Below are positions 12,401 through 23,779 of a stretch of DNA of 64,000 bases, one piece after another; positions within the stretch are counted from its first letter, which is position 1; each line of letters starts with the position of its first letter. The translations under genes and the position numbers were made by a program. The stretch lies in contig CM030717.1 of NCBI GenBank assembly GCA_017979445.1, forward strand, positions 13,192,086 through 13,256,085. The letters run 5' to 3'. The notes under the pieces were generated by a model. The model made no database searches. It was not told the DNA's origin and saw only the letters and a list, made by a program, of their open reading frames with translations. Source of the DNA: Akebia trifoliata (taxonomy: Eukaryota > Streptophyta > Magnoliopsida > Ranunculales > Lardizabalaceae).

Positions 12401-12837
12401 CATCTTCATATCCAATACAAATCCAGCCGAACTATTAGACCACATGTTATTATGCTTATGGATATGGTATGGATTTTTCTGTTACTTCCTCTACTTTCTT
12501 TGTAGAAAGAGAATTTGGTGGAATCTATGTTCACAAAAGTTCAAACAAAATGATAAAATTCCACAAATGAGTATAGCTCAGATTAAAAATCACCAAATGT
12601 ATGACATGTTGAGTTATCTTGAATCCGAAATTTATCTCATTTAATCAACAAAGGAGCTCCAGGAACAAAATCCATGAAAATTCAATAACCCACCACCCAT
12701 TCAATATTTTTGAGATCATGGCTTACATTTACATTTGTTGTTACAAATAGCCAAACTACATAATGATGCTCGATGATAAATAAAACAGAAGTTACCTGAG
12801 AATGAGAAGATTTATTGTCATCATTTGGAATTGACAT
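9436..12837 (-). CDS. SGF11: SAGA-associated factor 11 (SGF11), H2B deubiquitinase-module zinc-finger subunit, 3 exons, 177 aa
   Basis: Minus-strand exons 12796-12837, 10539-10850 and 9436-9615 (42+312+180 nt) join in phase 0 across GT-AG introns. The protein begins MSIPNDDNKSSHSQLSSHFF. An N-terminal helix follows (EDLLDSIIVDVASESHRIAR) that in this family packs into the DUB module, then an acidic run, then YVVDIFGQTHP. The Sgf11 zinc finger is C-x2-C-x11-H-x3-C within DCMNCGRSIMAGKFAPHLEK, and a basic patch GRKARPKTTRSTTA follows directly. The Ser/Tyr-rich tail ends in EYVDGVFEEP. Family knowledge: Sgf11 activates Ubp8/UBP22 with ENY2, and the finger docks near the nucleosome. The length matches plant homologues (about 180 aa). 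The start is the only in-frame ATG of exon 1 and fits the conserved N-terminus. A 5' UTR exon near 14370-14470 is possible. Intact. Confidence 0.95.
9845..10207. mobile_element. MITE family 1, copy B (in SGF11 intron 2)
   Basis: It starts near GGCACACCAACTTTTAC and ends AGTAAAAGTTGGGGTGCC. The interior is the reverse complement of the copy at 2032-2381, sharing the GTTAGATTTAGGATTTTAT-type segment and the CACACCATTCAAACATTACA motif in inverse. An inner terminus, AGTAAAAGTTGGGGTACC, is also present. Confidence 0.75.
11889..12135 (-). mobile_element. LINE 3' end fragment with poly(A) (SGF11 intron 1)
   Basis: On the minus strand this reads with short frames resembling the C-terminal zf-RVT region of plant L1-type LINEs (motif similar to ERKEQPYTIFNRKGCPLE). 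It ends in an A12-type tail, represented by the T tract at 11890-11901. It is 5'-truncated, as is typical of LINE insertions. A similar T-tract-bounded piece lies immediately below (about 11756-11880) and may be a second, nested 3' end. Confidence 0.5.
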
Positions 12838-13262
12838 GTGTACAGTTTCACTGGTGCCTCTCCCTACTTGCCACGAATAGTTTCAGTAGAAAATTGCCGC
12901 AGTATGTTTTCAAAACCCTATTTGCATCCCTAGGAGTAAGCCATAAATGAGTATAATGAATAGATTACGTTTCCAAAAAAAAAAAAAAGAACCGACAAGC
13001 ATAGACTTGGAAGACAAAAGCAAATTTGTCAAGATTTTGGATTCTATATTACTTGAGAATGAGCAAATTATTTTTGGGCTTGAACTAATGGATAAATCAG
13101 TTAATGTTATCCACTGGAACGATCACGCCACATATGTGATATAAATTTATCCACCAAAAATAAATGATCCATGAATTGTGCATTGGGCAATGAGATGAAT
13201 CGTCAAGTAGTCACTTCTTTTAGCATTACACCTTAACATATTGTTCAGATCCCAAAGAGATA

Positions 13263-13624
13263 AGGGCTTAACTTTCCACACAATTAACGCCTAGTTATTT
13301 TTGGTGTATTAGCTGGGTTCGTTTCATTTGATATTAGAGTCAAGACCACGTCCAAGGTTCAAACCTCACGAGGAGTTACTTTGGGGATCAAAAAGAAGGC
13401 ACCAAAGTGAGAGCTGGCACAAAGTGGATACTAGGGACATTAGTGGAAAGGACGACCAAGGGAAAGGGCTATCTAGGGACCCAAAAAGAGGGTACCGAAG
13501 TGAAAGCCACCACAAAGTAGGCCGCCACGAACGTTGGTTACACAGTATGGTGGTATGTTATGAACTTAACTTTCCACACCATTAACACATAAGTATTTTT
13601 GGTGTCTTGGTTGGGTTTGTATCA
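13263..13624 (+). mobile_element. TRIM-like miniature LTR element
   Basis: Two direct repeats of about 65 bp (13263-13326 and 13559-13624; CTTAACTTTCCACACNATTA and then TTATTTTTGGTGT) flank about 230 bp. Right after the first repeat comes TTGATATTAGAGTC, a degenerate version of TGGTATCAGAGC, the initiator-Met tRNA primer-binding site of many plant LTR elements, followed by GGTTCAAACCTC. The interior has two imperfect 75-bp subrepeats (ACCAAAGTGAGAG and ACCGAAGTGAAAG). Terminal repeats plus PBS without coding capacity fit a TRIM. The outer LTR boundaries are not resolved. Confidence 0.5.
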
Positions 13625-14369
13625 CATATTTTGTTCACATAAAACAACAATAATAACAAAGTCTTATTTCAAAGATATGGGGTTTGTAGACCACATTCTA
13701 AGATACATAGTTCAAGTGATTTTACCATAATTTTCAGTTTTTCAACCTAAAGTGAATTAAGTATCCCTAGATCACATAAATAACCACTTATAAGCAAAAG
13801 ATAAAGGCACATTGAGCAAGCCTAGATGCACCATTCAATGAGTCCTGCATAAGCAATCTTCTAGGTCAACATCATGGTTGAAAGACATGCAATCTGCATT
13901 CTTTCTTTCAAATGGTCCATAAAAATCTAACCAACAATCGATCCTGACTACATGAATTGGTGCCATAATTGGGCCTATAATAACAGTAATTCTATCATCT
14001 ACGACATTCAAGATTGAAGAACATCCCTTTAATTAATGGAATATAAGTACTCTCATTGAAAAGATTATCTCTATCTTTCTTAAGTAGATCAACTTCTTTA
14101 AAAATTGAATACAGAACGTTAAACTCACACAAAAATCGAATCAATCGATGAGAAAATTGAGCTAATCTCACAAAAGAGGTTTTTGTGATTAGGTGCGAAG
14201 AATTTTAACAACCAGAAGCTGTAATTGAACCCTAATTGTGAATCAATTGCAAATTTTCTACCATCTTTCTGAGGCTACTATAAGAAATTGATCGAAGAAC
14301 ATAAAAAAAAAACAATATTGCAAATCTTAATTCACAGATCGAAACAACAGTGTAAGACAGAGGACTCAC

Positions 14370-14475
14370 ACGGAAATTGTGAATTTTAGTGTCTCCGGCT
14401 CTCTTGCGTGATCGACTCAGAGAGAGATTCTTCTTCAGTTGTAATAGAAATCGTTCGTGTCTTCTGTTACACGTG
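14370..14475 (-). promoter_or_regulatory. Possible SGF11 5' leader exon/promoter region
   Basis: On the minus strand a pyrimidine/purine-rich leader with CTCTCTCTGAGTCGATCACG ends at a plausible donor (TTTCC then GTGTGAGTCC). This could be a non-coding first exon spliced to the ATG exon at 12837. This is inference from position and sequence style only; no transcript evidence is available. Confidence 0.25.
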
Positions 14476-14814
14476 TAATTTTGTAACAGGTGGTGTACTG
14501 GTATAAGCTGGTAAGTGTAAAATGCCACAGGCGGCGTGCATGCAGAGGAGCTTGTGTAGGCCCTCTAGATGATAATCAAATAGAAAAAAAAAAAAAAAAA
14601 AAAATTGTTTGGTGTTATATGTTGGGGTGTCAATGGTAGTGGAAAATTCGAATCCGATTCAGGTTCAAATTCGAACCAATTGAGCAATCTGAGTTGATGG
14701 CCTCTTTGGCTACCAATGTTGGTTGATGTAGGGTCCTACTGAGATGATGGCTCTCACAACAATAGTGTGTCCTTTTAACATCATCTTCTAATGTGTAGAT
14801 TATTTATTTATTAG

Positions 14815-14995
14815 ACCTCAAATTGTTGGCCTAGTGGCAAGCTGAACCTTGATAAGCTCCTTAGGAATGGTAGGTCAAGCGTTCAAAACTCCACAAAACA
14901 ATGAATTCCGTGGGGCTACCCTCTAGGGTTTGGTTGAGCCTCGACTCAACCAGTTGCACACAAGACTTTCCATGGGATTAGTAATGTAGATAGGC
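14815..14995 (+). mobile_element. tRNA-derived SINE-like element
   Basis: A Pol III box A (TGGCCTAGTGG, 14827-14837, matching TRGYNNARNGG) is followed about 43 bp later by a box B-like GCGTTCAAAACTCC. This is the spacing of tRNA-derived SINE heads. The body (GGGGCTACCCTCTAGGGTTT) resembles plant SINE bodies. The 3' end is not sharply defined. Confidence 0.5.
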
Positions 14996-15129
14996 TTTCC
15001 GACACTTATCTCAATGCCTATGATCAAGTTAAGAAGCGTCGAAAAAAGAAATCAACTGCATTGATTGAATCAAATCTATTTGACCGAGTCAACTCGATCC
15101 AATCTTTGATTGGTCTATAAGACCTAGTC

Positions 15130-15715
15130 AACTTTTCTTAGGACTCTTTCTTTTATTAAGTTTTTATTTTTTAAGTTGCTTAAGTAGTTAGTTTCTATTT
15201 AAATTTTCGAAAGTTTCTTTTCCTAGCTAGTTTCTATTTTATTTTATGTTTTAATTTTGTTTGTATTCTTTAGGTTACCATATGAAGTCCTTTTAGGTGT
15301 CTAAATTGAGTTCTAATAGGATTAGAAGGTTAGTAATTTGTTATAGATAGATTATGAAGTTACTTTTTAGTATTTTAGAATGTTTCTAAGTTGTTATGAC
15401 AGAATTACATATATAAGGAGTTCCAATAAACAAATTCAACAGTGAGTTAGTTTTTTGAAGATTGATTAATAAAAGAAAAATAAGAGACTTCTTCATTTTT
15501 TTTTGTTTTTTTTATTTTGAGCATAAGAACCCTATATTGATTCTTATTTTTAGTGTTTGCGATTAATTTCCCTCAATGTCAAATATATATTGAAGTTTCT
15601 AGTCTGTTTTGCTCGACATAGGGATTCTTCATTACTCTTAATTTTTGGGATTTCATCTTAGAGCCAAATTTTTAATAGAAACTCTATGTTTGTGTGTTCT
15701 ACCCTACATCAATTA
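15130..15715 (+). mobile_element. Copia-style LTR-like sequence
   Basis: A T-rich, gene-free stretch contains a TATA-like ACATATATAAGG at about 15407, a downstream leader rich in TTTTTT, and a final ACCCTACATCA. Together these look like a solo LTR of an old copia element. No partner LTR was found in the window, so boundaries and class are tentative. Confidence 0.3.
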
Positions 15716-15910
15716 GTCTCACCTGAAGGGTGGGGATACCCATGATAAGCAAAAATTAAAAAATAAAATATTAAAGATTATTTATTTTGATGAGTAAAGT
15801 ACCTCATGCTTAATATCTAGTTTTTCCAAGCTCAATTTCTAACTGCATGCCGAACAGCTACCATGCATCTCTTAGGAGTCATGGATCTGTTTGATAGTAT
15901 CTTACCCGAA

Positions 15911-15930
15911 ATATATATATATATATATAT
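15911..15930. repeat. (AT)10 microsatellite flanking the MULE left end
   Basis: A perfect AT dinucleotide tract directly precedes the left terminus of the 9.2-kb element. A matching TA tract directly follows the right terminus (25146-25156). The target-site duplication is therefore hidden inside the microsatellite. Confidence 0.95.
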
Positions 15931-16525
15931 GGGAGCAGTTCGACGGTCCTAAAAGAAACCCAGTTTCTGCCAAGTTTTTTACGTCATTAGATCAGATCAG
16001 ATCTGACAGTTGATATTTAATTCACGGTTTTAAAGTTAAAACGTAACGTAATTACAATCGACCCCCTCTTCAATTTTTATTTCTTTTACAAATCCCTCTT
16101 AACACATCCCTCTCTTCTTTGAACTTTGTTTGTAAACCAAGTTACAGAAGCCCTAACGAAAATCATCTCTCTCTCTCTCTCTCAAGTTTTAGATCGAAAC
16201 CCCCTTGGAATGAAACCTTCTCTCTCTCTCTCTCTCATCGTCGTCCTCGCACTCTCGTCATTGTCGTTAGTTCTCATTCACACACTCTCATCGTCGTCCT
16301 CGCACTCTCGCCATCGTCATTAATTTTCATTCACACACTCTCACCGTCGCACTCTTGCCAACGTCATCGTCCTTAATCTAAACGATTCGGATCCATCGGC
16401 ATCTCTCTCTCAACCCTTTCTCGTCATCGCCGTTAATCTCTCTCAAGTTCGATCGATTGGGTATTTCGTTCACTCTCGAGTCTTAGGAAAATCGATTGGA
16501 TTTTTCTTTTTCTTTTTTTTTTTTA
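15931..16525 (+). repeat. MULE left terminal inverted repeat
   Basis: It starts GGGAGCAGTTCGACGGTCC and continues TAAAAGAAACCCAGTTTC, then a GATCAGATCAGATCTGA segment, a long CT microsatellite and CCTTGGAATGAAACC. It ends around TTAGGAAAATCGATTGGAT, and matches the reverse complement of 24583-25145 throughout. The CT/AG tracts and codons in this repeat create spurious open frames. Confidence 0.92.
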
Positions 16526-17193
16526 ACTTAGAAGATAATGTGGATGGGTTTTTTTTTTAACTTAAACGATTTGAAAGAAATTATGTTTTTCTTAAATAAA
16601 ACAAAAATAATTAGGTTGGCTAGAACAGATATAAATACACAATAAAACGTCTTCCCCACTTAGACTTGGTTTCTAATAAATCTAGAAAGTGAGCAATCTG
16701 CTCTATATATGGCTCTTAGCTCTGTTATATGGTGAATGCATACTCAGTTTATGAGGTATTTGGATGATTTCAAAGTTCGGAGCAAGTTTTGATTTTTCCT
16801 AAAATGTAGAAACTTCCACTAACATGATTTTTCCAATATCATAGAACTAATCTCTCTATATTCAAAAGCCTCATGCCCAAAACCTTAGGTAATATTTCTT
16901 TGCGACTCGACAAGCTGAATCGGGTGATTTCTCTCTTACTTTCATTGAATTAATTAACCAGTTTTATTCTCTCTCACTCCAAATTTGAAGGTGCATTCGG
17001 TTGTTTTGCTTCCCAATGAAATACTTATACCTCCCATATTTCTTTGTTTCATTTTCTCTTTAGTTATGGTGAGCAACATTAGATGCTTTGATCAACTTGG
17101 AGGTGTTGGATGATATTTTGTTTACCTTGAGGTTTTCAAAATGAAACTATGATGAGTGTATCTATTGAGATAAACTACTTTTTCTATACTTTA

Positions 17194-17642
17194 CTGTGAT
17201 TCTTTTTTGTGTTTGATTTCTAAACGATCTATTGATATCTAGTGTTGTTTTTGATATTTTGATATGGATATTGTTGTACACAACATTAATTCATATAATA
17301 TAAAAAAATGATGGATCCATGAGAACAAGTTCTTGGTTGATAGCTACCAAAAAACATCCAACCAAGAACCAAGACGCTATCATCTTTGGTATTATAATGA
17401 GAGAAGGCAGAGTTCGCTAATCGAAAAAGAAAAAAAAAATTGTGGAGTAGAAGTGGTTCAACACCAAAATTTGAGTGGCCATAAATGCTGTGATTCTTGT
17501 TGTATGTCTGATTTCTAAACGATTTATTGATATCTAGTGTTGTTTTTTATATTTTGATATGGATTTTGTAGTACATAACATTAATTCATATAATATAAAA
17601 AAATGATGGATCCATGAGAACAAGTTCTTGGTTGATAGCTAC
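17194..17642 (+). repeat. Direct duplication, about 155 bp, offset 294 bp
   Basis: The segment 17194-17347 (containing ATTGATATCTAGTGTTGTTT and ATGATGGATCCATGAGAACA) recurs at 17488-17642 with only a few differences. The two copies are separated by about 140 bp of unrelated sequence. It lies in the 5' region of the hybrid-binding-like ORF inside the MULE. Confidence 0.9.
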
Positions 17643-17725
17643 CAAGACTTTGTTTATTTAAGTTTCAATTTTATTTATTTGACTAGTCATTTATTTGAAA
17701 TATTTTATTTTTACAGGTATTTAGG

Positions 17726-18061
17726 ATGACAAAGTTTTATGTCATTTTTGTTGGGCGTAGACTTGGGATTTACACAATGTGAGAAGAATGTCATAAGTAT
17801 ACAAATGGATACATGGGTAATTATTTTAAAGCGTTTGAGACATTTAAAGAAGTCGAGTGGCATTTATTGGTTTACAATCAACTTCACTATGGAAACCCAA
17901 TTCTTGAAGAAAGTCAAGGGCAAAAGAATAAGTCACAAATTCTTGAAGAAAGTCAAAGGCCGATAAAGAGATCGCATAATTGCGAATGTCCATTGCTTTA
18001 TATAATTTTTCTTTTTACTGTATTTATGGTTGTGTTAGTGATATATAAATTGATCGAATAG
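17726..18061 (+). pseudogene. Hybrid-binding (viroplasmin-like/RNase H1 N-terminal) domain ORF with C-terminal membrane segment, one stop
   Basis: From the ATG at 17726 the frame reads KFYVIFVGRRLGIYT, then TGA at 17780-17782 where the family has Trp, then EECHKYTNGYMGNYFKAFET. This is the pattern of the double-strand/hybrid-binding domain found at the N-terminus of eukaryotic RNase H1 and in many plant proteins. Two repeats (PILEESQ and QILEESQ) follow, then a hydrophobic C-terminal segment. The whole is 112 codons, interrupted only by that one stop. A splice-acceptor-like TTTTTACAG precedes it. The lone lesion suggests recent decay or an error. Origin by capture into the MULE is inferred. 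Confidence 0.7.
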
Positions 18062-18346
18062 AAGTTTGTCTGTTGCTACTTAAATTTAAAATACTAAGTG
18101 GTTAATTTTTATTTTTTTTTGATATTTTTAGACTCGTAAACATTTGAGCGACCACTTACTATATTTTTGTGATATGTTTTTTTATCGATTGATTTTGATG
18201 GTTTTAATTGTTCAAGTAAGATAAATAAGAAAGTAAAACCCAATAGTTTTGAAGATTGTTTCAGAAGCTTCTATTGTCAATTTGCATTCAATTGACTCTA
18301 GTTTAAGAAGCAAATATTCCTACTTGTGCAGAATGTGCGATTTCAG

Positions 18347-18562
18347 TTCATGAAAACATATTTCACAAAGAATCCTGACAATCTCACACTAAGGGTTTTT
18401 TATGGGAGAAGTTGGCTTACCTAGTTATTTTTCTATCAAGGCATCACTAAGATATATAATGGTCAGGCTGCATTTGTAAAGGAAAATAATGTTGTAGAAG
18501 GAGATGTTTTTGTCTTTGAGCTGATCACCAAAGAGGATGTTGCACTTCAAGTTTCTATTTTT
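18347..18562 (+). pseudogene. B3 DNA-binding domain fragment (captured)
   Basis: The 72-codon frame includes NLTLRVFYGRSWLT, an in-frame TAG at 18422-18424, then AAFVKENNVVEGDVFVFELI and VALQVSIF. The second half is the signature of plant B3 domains of the REM type (FVKDN-L--GD-CVFELI, then a beta-strand ending SIF). The family's conserved GW before the AAF is NGQ here. A TGCAG acceptor-like site lies just upstream (18327-18331), so intron context survives. The fragment has no start and is inside the MULE. Confidence 0.8.
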
Positions 18563-19039
18563 TTGAGTTGTCAGAGTGTGTCATGTGACCTACAAAGTAC
18601 AATTCCTCGTCAAAGAACTCCTATGCAATCTGTGAAGCTTGTGTAAATATAAATTCATTAGAAAGCTTTGGGAGGGATCTTTTCGATTATCTCCACTAAT
18701 AATTATTTTATTCAAGTTATAAAACTTATTTATTTATTTATTTTTAAATTGAATTGAATTTATTCAAGTTATAAAACATGTCAATAATTGAACTTAGCTT
18801 CCTATGAACTTCAATCAGCTTTCAACTAATTTTCTAGACTATTGAAAGTAAAGAAATTTTTTGAGACCAATCATCAACTCTGTTTAGAGTTGAAACAGAA
18901 ACTGAACTAGATAGTTGTAAAAAATTGAGTGTTACAAGAACATTTTTTTGACAAACTGTCTAATTCCTAGGATGATGTTAGGTAAAAAAAAACAGTTGTC
19001 GTGTTGAAAAAACTTGAGTTGTAACAACTGGATAATTTA

Positions 19040-19335
19040 TTTACTTTTATAGGTAAAAATATATATATTATATTAAAGTATACAAGGGGGTCAAGGTGAC
19101 CAATCCAAAAGAAATACAACTAGACTCCATAGTTACAGTAGAGATAGTACAAACCCATTCCGATTGAAAACTCTCAACAATAAAAGACTCAAAATAGAGA
19201 AAATAATATGCAGCACCACCTGTATTTGTTCTAAAAATCCTCATATTCCTCTCCTTACATATCTCCCAGAAGATTGCAAACGGGGTAGGGATCCATAATA
19301 ATCTCTTAGAAAAATAGAATCCTGCCCGCCATTGT
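19040..19335 (-). mobile_element. LINE 3' fragment nested in the MULE
   Basis: On the minus strand broken frames read like the zf-RVT/C-terminal region of plant LINEs (FAIFWEICKERNMRIF), then run into an AT-rich tail at 19040-19080. No reverse transcriptase motif is present in this piece. Confidence 0.5.
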
Positions 19336-20534
19336 TATCCATTGCAGTTCAACAAACTTCATGTAAGCAACATCAAGAAGATACATTTCCAAAGAATTCT
19401 TCTATCAAACATTGGATCCAATTCCACTAGGAAACCTTAGGTTTTCTTTTTGCGTGTGTTTCAACATTCTATGGTGTTCATTATAATGAGAAATTATGAG
19501 TTGTTGAAGGTGTCAACATTGGTAAGGCTCGTAGAGTGTTGATACCATAAACTGGGTTCAAACCCATTGAATCCTCCTTCACCTCTGCTGACCACTAACC
19601 GTTGTTGGCCTAGCAAACAAAAACAAAAAGAAATGATTAAGCTTTGGAAATTGGATATCAACATCTTGTCAACAGAGGAAGACATGGAACACAAAATCCC
19701 TTCTACCCCACAAAAGGTGGCAACATCAGCATCTATATGTACAACACTATAGAAAAGTATGTGATCTAAAGAGAACATTGACAGAAATTCATCTGAAACA
19801 ATTCTTGTTGGAACAAAATTATAATCCCTAGTTACCGATGAATGAAGAATGTAGTTTAGAAAAGACCTAGCGATGGGTAGCATTACAGTCCTGGGTCTTT
19901 TCTTCTGAAGCCACAAGAAATATCCTAATGCTGCAAAAGATACAATCAATATACCTAAATCCAGCATAGTGGAAAACTTATAAGGGCAGGTAGATCACAA
20001 AGGATAAAACAAAGAAAGAAAATCAGTCAAAGATGATAAAGACCAAAAACAAAACGATATGAGTTGGAAAGTTTGGATGTTACTCATGAAATGGAGAAAC
20101 CTCAAATCATTATGCATTCCCATGACATTGTACACCTTTCTTAGCAAACTATTTTCTCTCAGATAATCTCAATGGTAGGGAAAGAGATGGTTCCTTGTGG
20201 CAGAGGGGGTAGAAGCTCATCCGCAAGGCTCATAATCTCAAAAATCTATGTGATGTGTGAAACCCATAACAATTTAGTACTTGATGAGTTCACAACATTA
20301 ATTCACAACTTTGACTTATACTCATAAACAAAATCCACAGTGTGAATTTAGAAGATTAACAATAACAAAAAAAAGATATCAATAGAATAACATCAGAAAA
20401 ATAAATATTTTAAACTCTTAATCAGATGCATATATACCTCACAACATATGCATACAAAACCACACTTGTTTTCTTACTATCGTGGGGTCTGGTTAAAGCA
20501 GGTGAAACATAGTCAAATATTTTTTTCCCCCTTC

Positions 20535-20842
20535 TCATCTGATCATAACCTCTTTGAAGAAACGAGGAGTAGATGGCACAAAATGATTTAAGACCCGCAG
20601 CAGACCAACTGCAAACGTAACGGCATGTAGTTCGGCAATCCCAACATCAAAACAATGATCAGGGAACCTTTTCTGGAAGAAATTAAGTCCAGTTCCACCA
20701 CCCATGGCAACATGGATGGCTACAATCTTGTTGTTTGTTTATGCTTCTTTTATAAGAGATTTTGCAAAGTATTGAGTGTATAAAAGGGTTGGGGACTTGG
20801 ATTTAAATTGCTTTCCTATTTGGGGTTCAAAATTAACAACTA
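20535..20842 (-). pseudogene. 1-deoxy-D-xylulose-5-phosphate synthase (DXS) exon fragment (captured)
   Basis: After a TTTCAG acceptor at 20843-20845 the minus strand reads [20 protein letters not shown], then a stop TAA (20739-20741) in place of the family Glu. It continues [40 protein letters not shown], then a frameshift and [19 protein letters not shown]. This is the part of DXS around the pyrimidine-domain catalytic Glu (the family has AEQHAVTF). DXS catalyses the first step of the plastid MEP isoprenoid pathway. The retained splice acceptor indicates DNA-level capture, not retroposition. It is non-functional, in antisense orientation to the left half of the element. Confidence 0.9.
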
Positions 20843-21475
20843 CTGAAACAAAAGTGAATTTGGATTTCATTGAGAATTCTTCCAAAAATAATTGAATTAA
20901 ACAGCAAATATAATATAGCAATTGCAAAGTTTCACCATCAAGGTGTCCATCTAATTTTACACAAACAGCTACTTTCCCCCTACAAAATTTTACCAAAATG
21001 ATAACCAATTGTTTGGTGTTGTGTAGACATTTATTAGAAAATCCCAAGAAAGCTTTAACAATCAATCAACTAAGACAACTTTAAAATTGAGTAATATACA
21101 TCTATTCACTAAAAAAAATTGAAATTTGATGAAAATCATCCATTGGCTTTGTTGCAGCCCCTTCACTGTTATGGTCATGTAACAACGATGTCCTACCTCA
21201 AAGGTAATGCATCGTAATTGCAATTAGTTTCTTGGTCTAAATCTTGTACTTCTTCATTCACTGAAAATAACAAACAAGAAAAACAAATTTACGTCATATT
21301 TCAATAAATATAAATCCGTATTATCTTATAAATATTAATTTAATTACCTTCGATACATCCAATACGCTTTCTGTTTGAATTTTCAAGACAATCCGCTTGT
21401 CATGCCCGAGTTTTTAACATAATGCACACTTTCTTTTTTGTCTTCTATTGAGCCAATTCAACACTAATTTTCAAT

Positions 21476-23617
21476 CTACCAACATACTAAACATTTTTTT
21501 CCCTTCTCATCCTTCTTCCTACCCTTTGTTTGTGAGACATTTGGATTCAAAAGTAACAAATCTATTTGGTCATTACTACTTTTCTCATCTCTATTATTAG
21601 ATGCATCAATTGTAAGTTTCATTTCTCCAATTTTTTTGGATGTTTCATTTAAGTCATCCAAGAAAATTTTGTATCATTCGATTGAAGTTCCTACAATACA
21701 AGCCAATCTAGTAGTTTGTTGACATAGGTAGCTAATCCTCATTGCATCCAACTGTTCATTCTCATTGACCATTGTATCTAAAGATGTGATTCTGAATTTA
21801 CAATTGGCTTCTTATCTCCATCTTTCGAGAATACAGTGGGATGATATAATATCAATGTCATGATAAGCAAAAACCTTTAGCAAATGTCGACAAAGTATTC
21901 CAAGAAATTCAAATTTCTTGTATTCACAGATACCCTTGTATTTTTTCAAATTAAACTTTACTATGAACTCCTCAGGTGCATCATATTTACTTTTCATCAC
22001 ATACAATTGATATCCATCATCAATTTCCCATTCTTCTTTAATTCTAAATTGAATCACTTTGACCCATTCTTGCTTAAATTTCTCAAATACATTTTTTATA
22101 TATGATTTTGCAGCATGTTTTAAAAGTAACGCACCCTTATTAACACATCGAAACTTATGCTTTGAAATAAAATCTTCTTTGCTCTCTGTATCTACATTCC
22201 TTTGCAATGTTTGCTTATGCTTAACAATAAATTCGGTGAGATTTGACCTTAAAGTAACGAACCCATTAAAAAAAGCATTGATACTTTCACTATGACCATT
22301 GGTATTCATACCAGTAAAAAATGTTTGACGATTATAGACTGGCACCCACGACTATCTTATTTCAAATAATTGTTGAAACCATTCATTGTGTTCCAATCTA
22401 TTTTCCTCGATCACTAACTTCCATTACTTTTCAAAGTCCTCAATCATGTATGTCCACCATATACAATTTCTTATTTTACTTTAGAAGTTAATATCTTGAG
22501 AGTATATATGAGACAATTTCTCAACGAACTTCTTCTCGATATGTCAAATACAAAAATGATGACGAGTGTCAGAAAACATTTTGGCAATTGCATTCCGCAT
22601 TGCGATATCTTGATCTGTGATTATGGATATTGGATGACATCCTCTCATTGCTTCTAGTCAGGTCTCAATCAATCATATGAAGGTTACCTCTATCTCATAT
22701 TGTAGAAGAGCACCCCAAATTGTATTCACTGAAAGTGATGATTTACTCCAATAAATGGGATGAACAGCATATTATACTTGTTTGTCTAATAAGTTGTGTC
22801 AAATGACAGCACATCCCTAAAATATTCATATGCCATTTGTGATAGAGAATCAACCCAAAAAAAGTTAATTTCCCTACATTCGTCTTCGCATAAAAAAAAT
22901 TGTGAATTTTTTACTTGTTTCTTCTTGAAATAGTTCAAAACTGATTATGCATAACCCCGTTCTAGCTTCATGTGTCTACCATTTTTCAAATGGTTGTAAC
23001 AATCTCTATTATCGAACTCGATCATATCCCCACCCAAAATTGATGACACTTTCTCAACTAACATATTTTCTTTATGGAATGCTTTGACTAAATTCTTAGT
23101 TGCTTTTGGCATGATTCGATTTGACCTCATCTTCATTCTCCTAGCTGGTGTAACTACCTTGTGATTATGGTTATCCTTAAAAATCGATACTTTCCATCTA
23201 ATGGTTCATCTATCGTTTAAAATACGCATAGTTGCGTTACATACACATTTAATAGTGGAACAACTTCTTTTTTTATTATTTCATATTCTTATTTTACCTC
23301 TACCTTCTTTGGTTTAAATTTACCTTGCTGTGAGCAAATATATGTTATTCCAATCGACTCATTTAAATCCCGTCGTGATTTAGTAGTGGTTCGAATTCGA
23401 ATCCAAAATCCTTGTCAACATCCATAATACTCATAATACTTTTGAGCTTCTTTACTTGAGTCAAACAACATCTCCACATGTGGTGCTTTTAGATCTTCAA
23501 TGTCTTTGTTAGGACTCTGGCAATCAACATATTTACCATATCTACTTCGATTCTCAACGATCCCACAATGTCATCAATAGGCATTCCCTCATCTTTGTCA
23601 ACACCAATCTTATCCAT
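21476..23617 (-). pseudogene. FAR1/FHY3-type MULE transposase, heavily broken
   Basis: The minus strand preserves the family order across many stops and frameshifts. First is an acidic N-terminus from ATG at 23615-23617. The FAR1 zinc-binding region follows (about 23320-23530, EMLFDSSKEAQKYYEYYGC), then PKATKNLVKAFHKEN and SILGGDMIEFDNRDCYNHLK. The MULE core comes next, with SFDTTYQTNKYN and ITDQD supplying the first two catalytic Asp, then VYNRQTFFTGMNTNGHSESI. The SWIM-like finger is CEYKKFEFLGILCRH, in which the second Cys of the usual C-x-C is Tyr. A tail like that of FAR1 proteins follows (NPNVSQTKGRKK). The longest uninterrupted part is 177 codons (21812-22345). Such a copy needs an autonomous partner to move. 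Confidence 0.9.
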
Positions 23618-23779
23618 GATGGACTACTACAACTGATAAAAAGAAAATCATTGAATACATTTGCTATTAAAAACCTATAATTAAGAACACAAGTTAATAC
23701 CTATAGTTAAAAGATTGAACCTCACAAATATCAAGAATTGTTTTTGGATTATCATTTGGTTTGTTTTTGTCTAAGTCAG

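Noticed and set aside
16119..16376. Overlapping Ser/Leu-rich open frames
   Set aside because: They arise from the CT microsatellite in the MULE left TIR, and the mirror frames occur in the right TIR on the other strand.
19494..19967. 157-codon minus-strand frame with a hydrophobic N-terminus inside the MULE
   Set aside because: No recognised domain and no promoter or splice context. It overlaps unrelated decayed sequence, and an open frame of this length can occur by chance in this amount of DNA. A weak possibility of another captured fragment remains.
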